NCBI RefSeq assembly: GCF_000189635.1
Contig: NW_002476270.1
Coordinates: 124,001-188,000, forward strand
From: Tetrahymena thermophila SB210
Taxonomy: Eukaryota > Ciliophora > Oligohymenophorea > Hymenostomatida > Tetrahymenidae
DNA: 64,000 nucleotides
Reading direction: 5' to 3'
In this document: in pieces, positions 1 through 10,400 of the stretch
Position numbering within the stretch: the first letter of the stretch is position 1
How the letters are laid out: every line of letters starts with the position of its first letter
Notes under the pieces: generated by a model
Told to the model about the DNA's origin: nothing
The model's database searches: none
The model's input: the letters and a program-made list of their open reading frames with translations, nothing else
Position numbers and translations under genes: made by a program

Positions 1-238
1 TTTTCTAAATATACACAGAATCGATTTTGTTATATATTAATAAAGGTGTATTTTTTTTTAAGTTAATATGGAATTTTACTTTTAATTTTTGTTAGTTGAA
101 TTTAATTATAAAAAAATTACATCAATTTTTCCATAAATTTGATAACTAATTTATTCAATAAATAATTAAATTTATAAGATATAAAAAATCAAAAGATAAC
201 AAGATCATCAAGAAGCTCTAAGTGAAGTAAAAATAGAA
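1..238. other. AT-rich 5' flank, no gene seen
   Basis: Very AT-rich stretch with no conserved reading frame. It probably holds the promoter and 5' untranslated region of the phosphatase gene that follows. No recognisable motif was found. Confidence 0.5.
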
Positions 239-1712
239 ATGGACACAAAAAATAATTTGTAATAGGAAGAAGCCTTTTATGAAAAATTTGCAGTACCTCC
301 AGCTCCAATTAAAAAAGAAGAAATTGATTATTCATATACAGAAGAGTTAAAAGCAGAGACAAGAAAAATTAAGGATTTGCTGAATTTCAAAATGACTAAT
401 TAGTTTTAAGTAAATATTTTAAGAATAGTTTAAATAAAATAAATTGTTAAAATAAAAATTTATTTCATCAAGGTATTGTAAATGATCACTCATACAAATA
501 ATCATCATAATAATAGAATCAAAGCAAATGAATTTTTAGATTATAATAGATATACTGATATTCTACCATGTAATTCTAAAAAAAATATAAAATGAAAATT
601 AATCTAAAATTTGTTAAAATAGATAAGCATTCAGTTGTTAAAATTAGCGGAAGTACCTAAGTTGATTAATACATAAATGCTAATTACATAAATGTATAAT
701 AATCAATTTTTTATTTTGCGAATTATTGAAGTGTTTTGATTGTTTTTTATTTTTTGTTTAGAATCCCTTTAAAGATAAAGCTTATATTGCTACTCAAGGA
801 CCTATTCCAAATACAATCTCTTCTTTTTGGAGAATGATATGGGAATAAAAAACAAATTTGATTATTATGCTTTGCAAGGAATTCGTAAATAGTTTAAATT
901 GATAATTAACTTTTTTTAAACTAATCATGTTTTATGAAAACTTAAAATAGGAATAAAATAAAGTAAGTTATATATTAGTAGATCTTTAACAGCTATATGT
1001 TTTCCATGTTTGACATAATACAATTCAGGTTAAATGTGATAAATATTGGCCAAGCCAAGGATAGATCTTATAGGAGGGAGATTTGCAAGTCCAATTTTTA
1101 TCGTAGTAAAAAAATGCATAATAGAATATTATTGAAAGACAATTCATACTCAAGTATAAAAATGAATAACGTTAAGTCTCTTAAGTGCATGTATAATTAT
1201 CATATTCAGGTTACTAATAAGTTTCATAAAATACATTTTATTTAAAAAAGTGGGAAGGATGGCCAGATCATGGTGTTCCTGAAAGTAGAGATTATGGAGT
1301 TTTAGAAAATTTAGTATAAAGGGTAGTAAATCAAATTGAATAGTCCAAGATTCCTGTCGTGCATTGCAGGTAATATTAGAAAAAAATATAAATAAAATTA
1401 GATATGTATACATGTATAAAAAGTGCTGGAGTTGGTAGAACTGGTACATTGTTAGCCCTCTCTAATATTTACATGACTTTGAAATATCATTAAGTTAAAA
1501 GTAAGATAGATTATTTTTTGTAATTTCTATTCATAATAAGTTTACTTTTTATTTAACGCACAGAAACTCCTATAGACTAAATAGAATTAAACGTCTTAGA
1601 TATAGTTAGAAGACTTAGAGAGTAAAGAATGATCATGGTATAAATGGATAACTAATTAAACTTAGTATATGAAATTACAAAAACTTTTATCAGAAAAATG
1701 TTCAAATTTTGA
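239..1712 (+). CDS. Protein tyrosine phosphatase (classical PTP domain), gene 1
   Basis: Cytosolic-type phosphatase that removes phosphate from phosphotyrosine. Motifs appear in the family order: NRYTDILPC (the substrate-recognition loop), INANYI, YIATQGP, WPDHGVP (the WPD loop with its general-acid Asp), and the P-loop HCSAGVGRTG with nucleophilic Cys and binding Arg, then a C-terminal LRLREQR-like helix. The start ATG opens an acidic N-terminus of about 60 residues, and exon 1 ends at 409 before a GTAAAT donor. The P-loop is interrupted by an intron (1370-1423) inside the Ser codon. There is no transmembrane segment or accessory domain, and the product is about 290 residues, so little more than the catalytic domain. 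TGA stop at 1710-1712. A paralogue lies on the other strand near 15 kb. Family assignment is firm; substrate is unknown. Confidence 0.93.
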
Positions 1713-2308
1713 GAATCAAAAATAAATAACTTACCTTTGTTAAATAATCTAAATTTTTGAATTTAATTAAAATATTTAAATTTGACTTTTTCAATAGTTC
1801 TTGAGTTAAAATATATGTAGTTATTTAATAAGTTAATTACTTAGCTATTTAGTCATTTATTTATTTTACTTATTAACTTACTTACTGATTTAGTAGTAGA
1901 ATGTACTTTTAAATTATAATTTAATATTTTGGGATATATTATCAAAATTAATTAAACTATAAAATGCACATATTTTTTAATTTCGTTCTTCGAGTTTATT
2001 ATTTGTTATTAAGAGATTTTCTTTCTAATTAAAATAGCGATTTAAGATATTACTAAAAATATAAAGCCACCAAACATATTTATTTGATTATTAAAAAAAA
2101 ATGAAAATCATTTTTATCCTTTTCTTTAAGTATTAAATTTTACTTTTTATTCTATTTTTGATTTTATTTTATGAACTGAATAATCATTTAATAAATTTAA
2201 AATATTTACTAATTTAGTTACATAATATAGAAACTTTTAGAAATTTTATTAATTTAGAACATTTAATTAATTTTTACTTTTATTAAACAATCAACAATAC
2301 TTTCTGAA
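1713..2308. other. Intergenic, AT-rich
   Basis: About 600 nt of extremely AT-rich sequence between two same-strand genes. There are short runs of TTAATT/AATTTA words but no frame with coding composition. It presumably holds the 3' end of the phosphatase transcript and the promoter of the next gene. Confidence 0.5.
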
Positions 2309-3142
2309 ATGAGGTGCATACAAAATACTTTCATACAAAACCTAATATCTTTTTTTTTATTTATAGAATCATATAAAAAACTTCAGGAACAGTATATTAA
2401 ACTTATTTGAATAAATCAAATCAAAATTACAAATATCCTTTGTTAAAACTAACGTAATTAATATTTCTAATACTTTATTTTTATATTATCATATAAATCT
2501 TCATTAACAAAATTAGAAAACCTAGTTTCTTTCATGATCTCCCTGCTGAATAAGTAGAATTATATAAATTTAAACCTTAACATAGTAAAAAGTATACTGG
2601 CATACTAACAGTGGCAGGATTATTTATCTCTGTTAACATATTTTGTCTACTTGAATTAAAATATCGTGTAAGTATTATTAACAATAAATAGAGTGTTTAT
2701 TTATTTATTAAAAATGCCTTTGATTTAAAAAATTGAATATATTTTAGGAAGATTTGAATTTAAGAAATCCTGGAGCAGTTAATTGTTAAGAAAAGGCTTA
2801 GATAAACTTTTTCCTTAACATGGCAAGTAAAAAAAATATTTACTTTTTCAAATTTTAATATTTTATAAATTAAAAATAGGGGTTTTCACTCACAAATTGT
2901 AAGATTTAATTTATAAATGATTTGATCTAAGAATTATTTTATTTTAAAGCCTTGTTACTAATTTCTTTTTAATAACTCCTGATTTGAAACCTTCTTCAAA
3001 TATTACTGTTGAAAATGCAACCATTCCTAAATATAGGGAAAAATTAATGAAATTAAAGTAGTTCGACTTCTACAAAGAAAGAAGAGATAATCTTTTTGAT
3101 TTTGCAATGATTGGAGAATAAGAAAACATTCCTATTTTCTGA
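2309..3142 (+). CDS. Small single-pass membrane protein, function unknown
   Basis: I do not recognise a family. Six exons join cleanly in phase: exon 1 is only ATGAG, and introns lie at 2314-2366, 2454-2516, 2668-2747, 2827-2879 and 2899-2949, all GT..AG. The product is about 180 residues, starting MRIIQKTSGTVYQTYLNKS. A hydrophobic segment near residues 65-85 (GILTVAGLFISVNIFCLLEL) looks like one transmembrane helix. The C-terminal half is basic and soluble (IPKYREKLMKLKQFDFYKER) and ends NIPIF before TGA. The basic N-terminus plus a single helix would suit a mitochondrial inner-membrane protein, but that is a guess. The phase agreement across five introns is the main reason to believe the gene. 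Confidence 0.7.
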
Positions 3143-3542
3143 ATAATTTAATAAATTTTTCTTAAATTGTATTTAATTTGTATAAATTTTATATTCAAAA
3201 AATTTTGTATCTTATGTGATTAACGAAATTTTTTTTCATTAAATCATTCTTATCTTAAAAATAAAAATCCATTTTATAAAAATAATAAAAAATTAATTTT
3301 ACGTTCAGCTAGCTTGATAATTTTTTATTTGTTTAACAAACTTTTTCTATTTATTTAATTTTCTATTAGGTATTATTATTTTTTATTTTTGCTTTTCTAA
3401 TTATTTATTTATTTTCTTTTTATTTGAATATTTAGTTTCTTTTTTTTGTATTAGCTAAGATTTTTTATTTTTATTTCTTCATATTTAATAGATGATTAAT
3501 TATTAAAAATTTTTTCAATTATTTTATAGCTCAAGATGATGT
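3143..3542. other. Intergenic, AT-rich
   Basis: T-rich, low-complexity sequence with long TTTATT runs. No coding frame was seen. Confidence 0.45.
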
Positions 3543-3743
3543 ATGGAAGATAATTCTGTTTTATTTAAATTAAAAGAGTGTGGAAAAGAATTTTGTTTTT
3601 AAAATTTTTATGGTTTTAGTGCTGTTTTTGACAAGCATTCATTCTATCAAATCTAAGTTAAGTATACCATTTTAGAGTAATTTATTTGCAAAATCATGAA
3701 TTAATAATCATTCCTTACAATGGGATAAAAAGGAATATGTTGA
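3543..3743 (+). CDS. Possible small protein of 66 residues, unknown
   Basis: Uninterrupted frame beginning MEDNSVLFKLKECGKEF, directly after an in-frame TGA, and ending at TGA 3741-3743. It contains four cysteines and no membrane segment. GC is higher than in the surrounding spacer, which favours coding, but the frame is short. In a code with one stop codon, chance frames of this length are common. It could be one exon of a longer gene, because open frames with similar composition continue to about 3900 (YYLVRKAHMFK). No function is proposed. Confidence 0.3.
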
Positions 3744-4139
3744 TTATCATTCTTAGATTTTCAGATAAATAACTTTTATGTTAAAAACTTATAGTAGCAT
3801 TTGGATTTTTATTTTAAGATTAAAAACTTATTTTTTTTAGGTATATCTTATTACTTAGTCCGAAAGGCACATATGTTCAAAAGCCTGCTTTTTTTTCTTA
3901 TTTTAACAAATTATGAAAATTTTCTTAAATAAATATTATAAAAATCTTGAATTATAATAATCAATTTTTCAAAAAAAAATAAAAGAGGAAAAATCTTTAA
4001 AGTGGGGAAGATTTTTTGAATTTTTTAATTAAATAAGTAAATATTTTAAGTTAATCAAAACTAACAAGAAAAAATATAATTTAATTATTAACAAAAAAAT
4101 ATAAAAGAAAAAATAAAAAAAGGAAAACAAAATAATATT

Positions 4140-4570
4140 TCATTAAGTTCTCTTTTCTGAAATCAATAATAAGAAGTCTTAATAAGTTTTTAAATTCAAA
4201 AATCAACCCATCCACGTTTATCGTACAAGTTTTAACAAAACAGCCTGAGCATCATTTTTAATAATTATTATTTTAAATGATACCAATTGTTAAGCTTTAA
4301 GATACCTGTCACCTAAAATAAAAATTAAGACAATAATTTATTGATAATAAAATTTGTAAATATTTAATATATTAGTGAATCACTGATTTTTTATTTCTGT
4401 GATCGCGGAACTGTCAAAATTAATTCTCTTAATGAACTATTAATTGTATCCTTGAAACTTAAACTCCCTATTTATAAAAAGTATTTTTTACTAGGAATAA
4501 ATGAGCTTGAGCAGAAACAAGAAATATTGAAGAAAAAGAAGAAGAAGAAAATGATGATGATGAAGCGATG
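4140..4570 (+). pseudogene. Doubtful coding remnant or small gene
   Basis: This island has clearly more GC than its flanks. On the + strand one open frame at about 4150-4310 includes INPSTFIVQVLTKQPEHHF. A second, in another frame at about 4330-4565, includes CDRGTVKINSLNELLIVSL and then a Lys-rich tail ending KKMMMMKR before TGA. I could not find a GT..AG pair that joins them in phase. The minus strand is also open over part of the island, ending in a TGA complement at 4203-4205. It may be a small gene with an unrecognised intron, a frameshifted remnant, or noncoding. No homology was recognised. Confidence 0.22.
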
Positions 4571-4730
4571 AAGGAAAAAATAAAATTTAATAAATTAAAA
4601 AGAATAAATAAAATAAATAAATATAAATAAATAAACACAAATCATAAAATAAATAAATAAATAAATAAAAAAATAAATACAAATCATAAATTAAATAAAT
4701 AAATAAAAATAAAAAATAAAAATATTTGCC
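4560..4730. repeat. Low-complexity AAAT tetranucleotide tract
   Basis: Imperfect AAAT/AAATA tandem repetition with two copies of an ACAAATCATAAA word inside it. It is typical simple sequence of an AT-rich genome and has no evident function. Confidence 0.7.
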
Positions 4731-5340
4731 CAAATAAAAACAAAGTAATACAAATTAATAATTGATTACAAATAAATTTTATTTAATTAATAAGAAACAC
4801 ATTTTTTATTCTTTTTGCATTTTTTAAATAATTTCAAGATTAAAAGATAAATAAAAAGTTTTAAATACAATTTCTTAAGAAAAAAAGCAAACGCTCAGAG
4901 TTATAATAGCAATCTGTAAACCATAAAAGAGAAATTCTGTAATTTTTTTTAAATATTGATCCCCCATGAACCTAAATCTCACATAAACAAGTTTATATTT
5001 TTCATTTTTTAATAAATACAAAAAAAATGAAGGAAAATAAATAATTTTTTATTATTTAATTTAAAAATATATAAATTGTACTAAAAAATCTAAAATAAAG
5101 ATTTTAAAATTATAAAAAAATAATTTGTTTGATAGATTTAAAGCTTTTATGATTTAATGAAAAATTAATTTATTTTATTATTTTAATTATTTTAAGCTAT
5201 TAAAAATTAAATTACATTTTTAAAAATATGTAAAAATTTATTTACTGAGATATTTTAATTATCACCAATCATTTACATACTATATAAATTAATTAGTTTT
5301 CTTTTTAGTTTATTTGTATAATTTATATAAAATAGTTTGC
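4731..5340. other. Intergenic, AT-rich
   Basis: Mostly A/T spacer. One slightly GC-richer patch at 4885-4985 (including GATCCCCCATGAACC) was examined as a possible small RNA gene, but no known RNA family signature could be recognised on either strand. Confidence 0.4.
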
Positions 5341-5349
5341 AAATTAATT

Positions 5350-5745
5350 ATCTTTATTAATTTGATTCTAGAACAAAAATACACCAAAAATTTATTATTT
5401 TATTCTTTATGTAGTAACAATACAAAAATCATTTAAAAAATTCTTCGTTAATGGGGATGGTAATTCGAATATGAGCATAATTCGATATTTATAGGATTGG
5501 ATCTCCACTTTAGAACATATTATTAGTCATATAAGATGTAATAGCAGTATTTTTGTTTGATAGCATTAATTTTTTAGGTAAAATATAGTCTAAATCTAGT
5601 AGATATATCCATTATTATAAATGAAAGTAATCTAACAGAATTTATAAGATATATTGTTTAAATATTCGCAAATGAAAATTTTTAGTGTAAATAAATTAAT
5701 AATTTATTTTAATTAAGAAAATAATAAAAAAAAATAATAAAATGA
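5350..5745 (+). CDS. Possible short gene or 5' exons just upstream of the ZIP-like gene
   Basis: After a likely splice acceptor (TTGATTCTAG) one frame reads through KKFFVNGDGNSNMSII and LQDWISTLEHII to a TGA near 5570. A second frame starts after TTTTTTAG at about 5577 and contains LVDISIIINESNLTEF. It runs to a TGA at 5743-5745 that overlaps the ATG of the next gene. Composition is coding-like, but no start codon could be assigned. Either this is the 3' part of a small independent gene, or upstream exons that I cannot join. No family recognised. Confidence 0.28.
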
Positions 5746-6695
5746 ATGAACTCTTCATCATACAGGCACTTAAAATTGTAATTTTTAGCATGCTATTTTA
5801 TTTGCTGATAATGATAAAATAAATTGAAGGATACATAGAAAAATTTTCAAAAGTTTAATAGATTCTTTTGTTGATTTCAGGAGTATATATATCAGTATCA
5901 CTGATGTAGTTATTGCCAAAATCAAGTTTTCTTTCTCGCAATTACTACTTGCAAAAACAAAATGAACTAAATACTAATCATATTAGTATATTCCCGATGG
6001 AATTTTTGATATTTTGCTTTAGCTTTGCGATTATTTTGTTTGTTGAAAAGGTAATCGGATATGATTATGAAGAATAATAAGAAGAACTGCTTGAAGATAT
6101 AATAATAATGTAAGAAATGTAAGAGATAAAAAATGAATAAGAGAGTAAATATGAATTAAGTACACAAGCAAAACTCTAAGAAAATTTAATCTGCTAAAAG
6201 GTTTCAATTAAATTCATAAAATAATCAGAAATTAACTAAGAAGCTAATAATGAAAATATTGAAAACCATTTTAAATTATGCAATTTTGTATGCATAAACT
6301 TTAGTATTTTTCTACTAGGATTTTCATTAGGATATACAAATTATTTGGACCACTTTCTATTCCAGTAAATACCAGCTATATTTTACTTACCTATGATTGC
6401 TTGCATTCTCAAATTAACTCTGAAGCAGAATTCTAAACTAAATTAATTTTAAAAAGATAGGATCTATAATGCCTTTATAGCAATTATACTTTTAGGATTT
6501 ATCTTTGGATTTATTCTTTCGTTCTATAGCAATTATTTAGTATAAAGTTACCTTATTGCTTTTAACTCAGGTGCCTTACTATATGTTTCTACAATGAAAA
6601 TAATTCAAAAATTTTATGGCAAAGATGAAAACAAAATGGATTACTATCTTTATTTCTCAATAGGCTACTTAGGCACATCTTATTTACTTTATTGA
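5742..6695 (+). CDS. ZIP-like (SLC39 superfamily) membrane transporter, divergent
   Basis: Intronless frame of 317 residues with eight predicted transmembrane helices, the ZIP layout. Helices 1-3 are in the first 110 residues, followed by an acidic Glu-rich cytosolic loop of about 75 residues between helices 3 and 4, then helices 4-8. Helix 2 carries LMQLLPKS where ZIPs have HLLPE, helix 5 carries QQIPA where ZIPs have HEIPHE, and helix 7 has AFNSGALLYVS, close to the ZIP AFAAGTFLYVA pattern. The family moves Zn, Fe or Mn into the cytosol. Here the His/Glu/Asp metal ligands of helices 4 and 5 appear to be missing, so transport of a divalent metal is uncertain. TGA stop at 6693-6695. Fold assignment is probable; substrate is unknown. 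Confidence 0.6.
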
Positions 6696-7429
6696 AATAT
6701 ATTAATAAACTTTATATAAAATTAAATTATTAAAAAAAATATCTTAAAAAAAATTATTTGTATAAATTAAATTAAAATATATTTTTATTTATTTATTTAT
6801 GGTTTTATTTTATCCTTATTTACACTTATCATTTATCCACAGCAATGAAAATAAGTAATCAAATAGAATTTATTAGGATTCTCTTTGAATTATTGATTTA
6901 AAGAAATAAATTATGATAATTTTAATTTTATTTAGATAAGAAAGATAGATATATGAAACAGATCTAATAAAACTTCTTTTTAAAAATAAACTTTTTAATT
7001 GATATAATATGAAAGGTATTTTTCAGATTTCATTACTTTCTTTCTATATTTGATAATATATTTATTTTAGCTAAACATTAAAATTTAAAGATAAAAATAA
7101 ATAAAATTTATTCTTTATTTTTTATGAACTATGTTTAAATAACTTCATAGTTTACTTATTCATTTTTTCAAATTTAAAGGAGCTATTTTTAATATTGTTT
7201 TAATATTTGAAAAATTGTGAAAAATATATATTTATTTGGTTAATTTTTAAAAAACCTTTTTCAATGAAACACATTTTAAAAATTTAAGTATTTTATTTTT
7301 ACCTCAAATTAATTTTATTTTTATGATTTGAGATAACTCATATAAAAAATATAAAAAGAGATATAAATTATTAATTACTGATTGCTATTTTATCATTAGC
7401 AATACAATTTTTTAAAAAGTTTGAAAAAA
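6696..7429. other. Intergenic between convergent genes
   Basis: AT-rich spacer between the 3' ends of the ZIP-like gene (+) and the WNK-type kinase (-). It presumably contains both polyadenylation regions. No other structure was seen. Confidence 0.5.
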
Positions 7430-10400
7430 TCATTAAATATTTCTGCCTTATGTACCTAAATTGCAATCATTATTCAAGGATTAAGGTATATGGGGATTTT
7501 GTTTTGAAGGGACAGGAGAGAACTAAGGAGTGTTAGTGTTTTCAATAATTTACAAATTCAATCTACTTGCAGAATTGTTATTTTAATTTTATGCCTCTTG
7601 ATTTACTTATTTATTTTATATTGGATTAAATGATAAAAACTAATTCATAGGTGATTAATCATTCTAAGCACTCTATGAGCTCTATTAGCTCAAGTTACAT
7701 ATATTTTGTAATGCTTAGTTTGTTTCCTAATTGTTATTTATTAAATAACCTTTTTAAGAGTTATCTATACTCATATTTTAGTTAAGAGAAATTGTTTATT
7801 AATTTGGCTATGATCTTTAAATTATAAGTGAATGGCTGTGATGAGAATTTTAGTGATGCTATGTTACATTATTGCAAATTAATTGATTAATTTCTTATGT
7901 TTAAATTTATTGAGTAAATTATTAGTTTTACATTTGATTTTAATTGACATGAGAATAATTAGGTTAGGGATAAGATTATTACATCTACTATTATGCTTAA
8001 GATTAAGAACTATCTCTGCTTTCTGATTAAGCTAATTATGGAAGAATTCCTTGTTAGAATTAACTTTTATTAGCAGATTCTTTTTTATCATGGTGATGCT
8101 AACCTATTTCTTAACAACTCAAATCTGAATTTGAATTAATCATACTCATTCTTTACATGCATATTTACTTTTTAGTTAATTTAGTTAAAGGCTTTTATAG
8201 CTAGCATATTTCAGGTGTTTCAGATTTAATATAATTTTATTAAGCATGATCTTTTGAATGTTATGGAGTTATAGGTATATGAGCTTAATTATAACCTTGT
8301 GAATTTTAATTAAGAGTTTATGTTGCATTACTACTTGCGTTCGGAGGAGTTTAACTTTTATAAAAATATTAATTTAAGTTTTAGCTAGATTTTATCTTTG
8401 AGTGGCTTATTTAAGATTATTGGTTTGTCCCTGGTTATCCACCTATTTCATTCATAAATTAGAAACTAAAATACGAAGAGTCTTAAGAATTGGTAGCACT
8501 GTGAATAAAATTTTGTTTTACTTATTGTTAGTTATGCTTAATTGGTTTTAATGGTTGTTAAGCTACTTAACTACTAGGAGTTAAGTTGTTTGAAAAATGA
8601 AAATTATTATTTTAGGAGATTATTTATTTAGGTGTTGGTGGTTTAGAATTCATTTTATTTTATTATATTTATTGTTAAGACGATTAAGGAAAGGTTTGTT
8701 ATTAAAACTATTATTATTATTATTAAGGATTAAAATGTTACTATTACTATTGTAACTGCTATTATTACTGTAAGGGATTTTAATAATAAAGTTTATCAGA
8801 CTATTACATTTTATTGTTCGTTTTTGGATTTTACATAGAAATTTAAATAGATCCATGATGGGTTCTTATAGGTTAAGTTTATATTATGCTGGAATTGCTG
8901 CTGTTAATAGTGTTGGTTTTAATTTTTTCATTGTTTGAGTTCAAATTATTTTAATTTTAAATACTATTTTAAGTATTATTCAAATTTTAAGAATATGAAT
9001 TAACAGCAAGTTGAGGATTTTAATTTTATTGACTGTTTTTACTTTAAATCGATTAGCTTTGCTTTTAAGATATGCTTTCATTCAGAGTTTATTTAGGAGT
9101 TGGGGTTCTGATTGGAAGATTTGTTTTTTTATTACTTATTGAAGCAGATGTTGTTGGTTCACTTGTTTACATATTCTATATAAATTATTAATTACCTATG
9201 CTTTAATTTGAAGGTGAAATTATAGCTTCTACTTGTATTTACTGCATTAAGCCTAAATTATTCTAATTTGCGGTATTTAAACTCAGGCTATTATGCAAGG
9301 AGCTTTAATGTATTTACTAACTATGAGTCTTGGAATAATTATTTCCTAAAATATTACTTGATGGGTTGTCTAGCAGCATATTACTTAATTCCATATCAAT
9401 GCTGTCTTTTAGCTAAGGACTTATATGATTATCATTATCAATGTCTTTCACATTAGAAATATTAGATATATCCAACACTGAGTGGTTAGTTTGAATATTG
9501 TTGGCTTGATCACTTTAGTAAATTATAAAATTACTCTGTGACTAAATTCCTTGTTTTCCTTACAACTAAAATGCATCCTATCTATTTTAATTTTTTAGAA
9601 AAATTTTAATAAATTACAAATTTATATTTAATGTTAATAACTTTTCATACTGATTGGCGGTGAGATTCATTTAATTTGTTAACCACGCATCTCTTTAAGC
9701 AATGTGAAGTCTTTAAAGTTCAATTAACTCTTTTTATTACCTAAACTTCAAAAGTTCTTGTGTTTCATAGCTTATTTGTTCGTAATTTTATTCCTATTTA
9801 CAAAATTAATAAAAATGAATAAATTAAGCGAGAAAATACTTTTTTGATTTACCCAATATTTTTTATAGTAATCAATAAAATTGTCTATTAATTTGCAAAA
9901 GTTATAATGATTTGGAGGAGATTAGCATTAATTTTTTTCAGAAAATTAAGGTGGGGTTGGAAAAATTTAGTTTTTCTATACGCTTTAAGGGATTGCAGGT
10001 GAGTTTTTTTAATTATGAGAATCTATAGAAAATAATTGTATATTTTAAGAATTTTTATTTTGTTGTTAATTATTAAAATATTGAGGGTTTGCGTTCATGA
10101 ACTTAAAATTCTATGTTTGTTCTTGAATACTGTTTAATTATACAGAGTGACTAGATATGTAAGACTACTAACGACTGTGATTTTGATGAGAAGGTTCTGA
10201 AGTTTAGTGGGTTAGGTGATCATTTTTAATATTGTTTTAGGTATTGTCTAACCTAGAATAATTGTTTTGATAGTAAATTTAATTTTAAGTATATTCCTAA
10301 GGGTTGTGAGATGAAATGTGATTATATTCATCTTATCTATTATAATCATCACAATATGCATTGTAAAACACAGCATCCTCTATCTCATGATCACTATTAT

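Noticed and set aside
1150-1449. Minus-strand 99-codon frame starting MYQFYQL
   Set aside because: It is antisense to the phosphatase exons encoding the WPD and P-loop motifs.
4885-4985. Possible small structured RNA (GATCCCCCATGAACC patch)
   Set aside because: No snRNA, snoRNA, SRP or telomerase RNA signature could be matched on either strand, and no convincing stem was found.
9268-9456. Plus-strand 62-codon frame starting [13 protein letters not shown]
   Set aside because: It lies inside the continuous Q/N-rich minus-strand exon of the WNK-type kinase gene and has no independent support.
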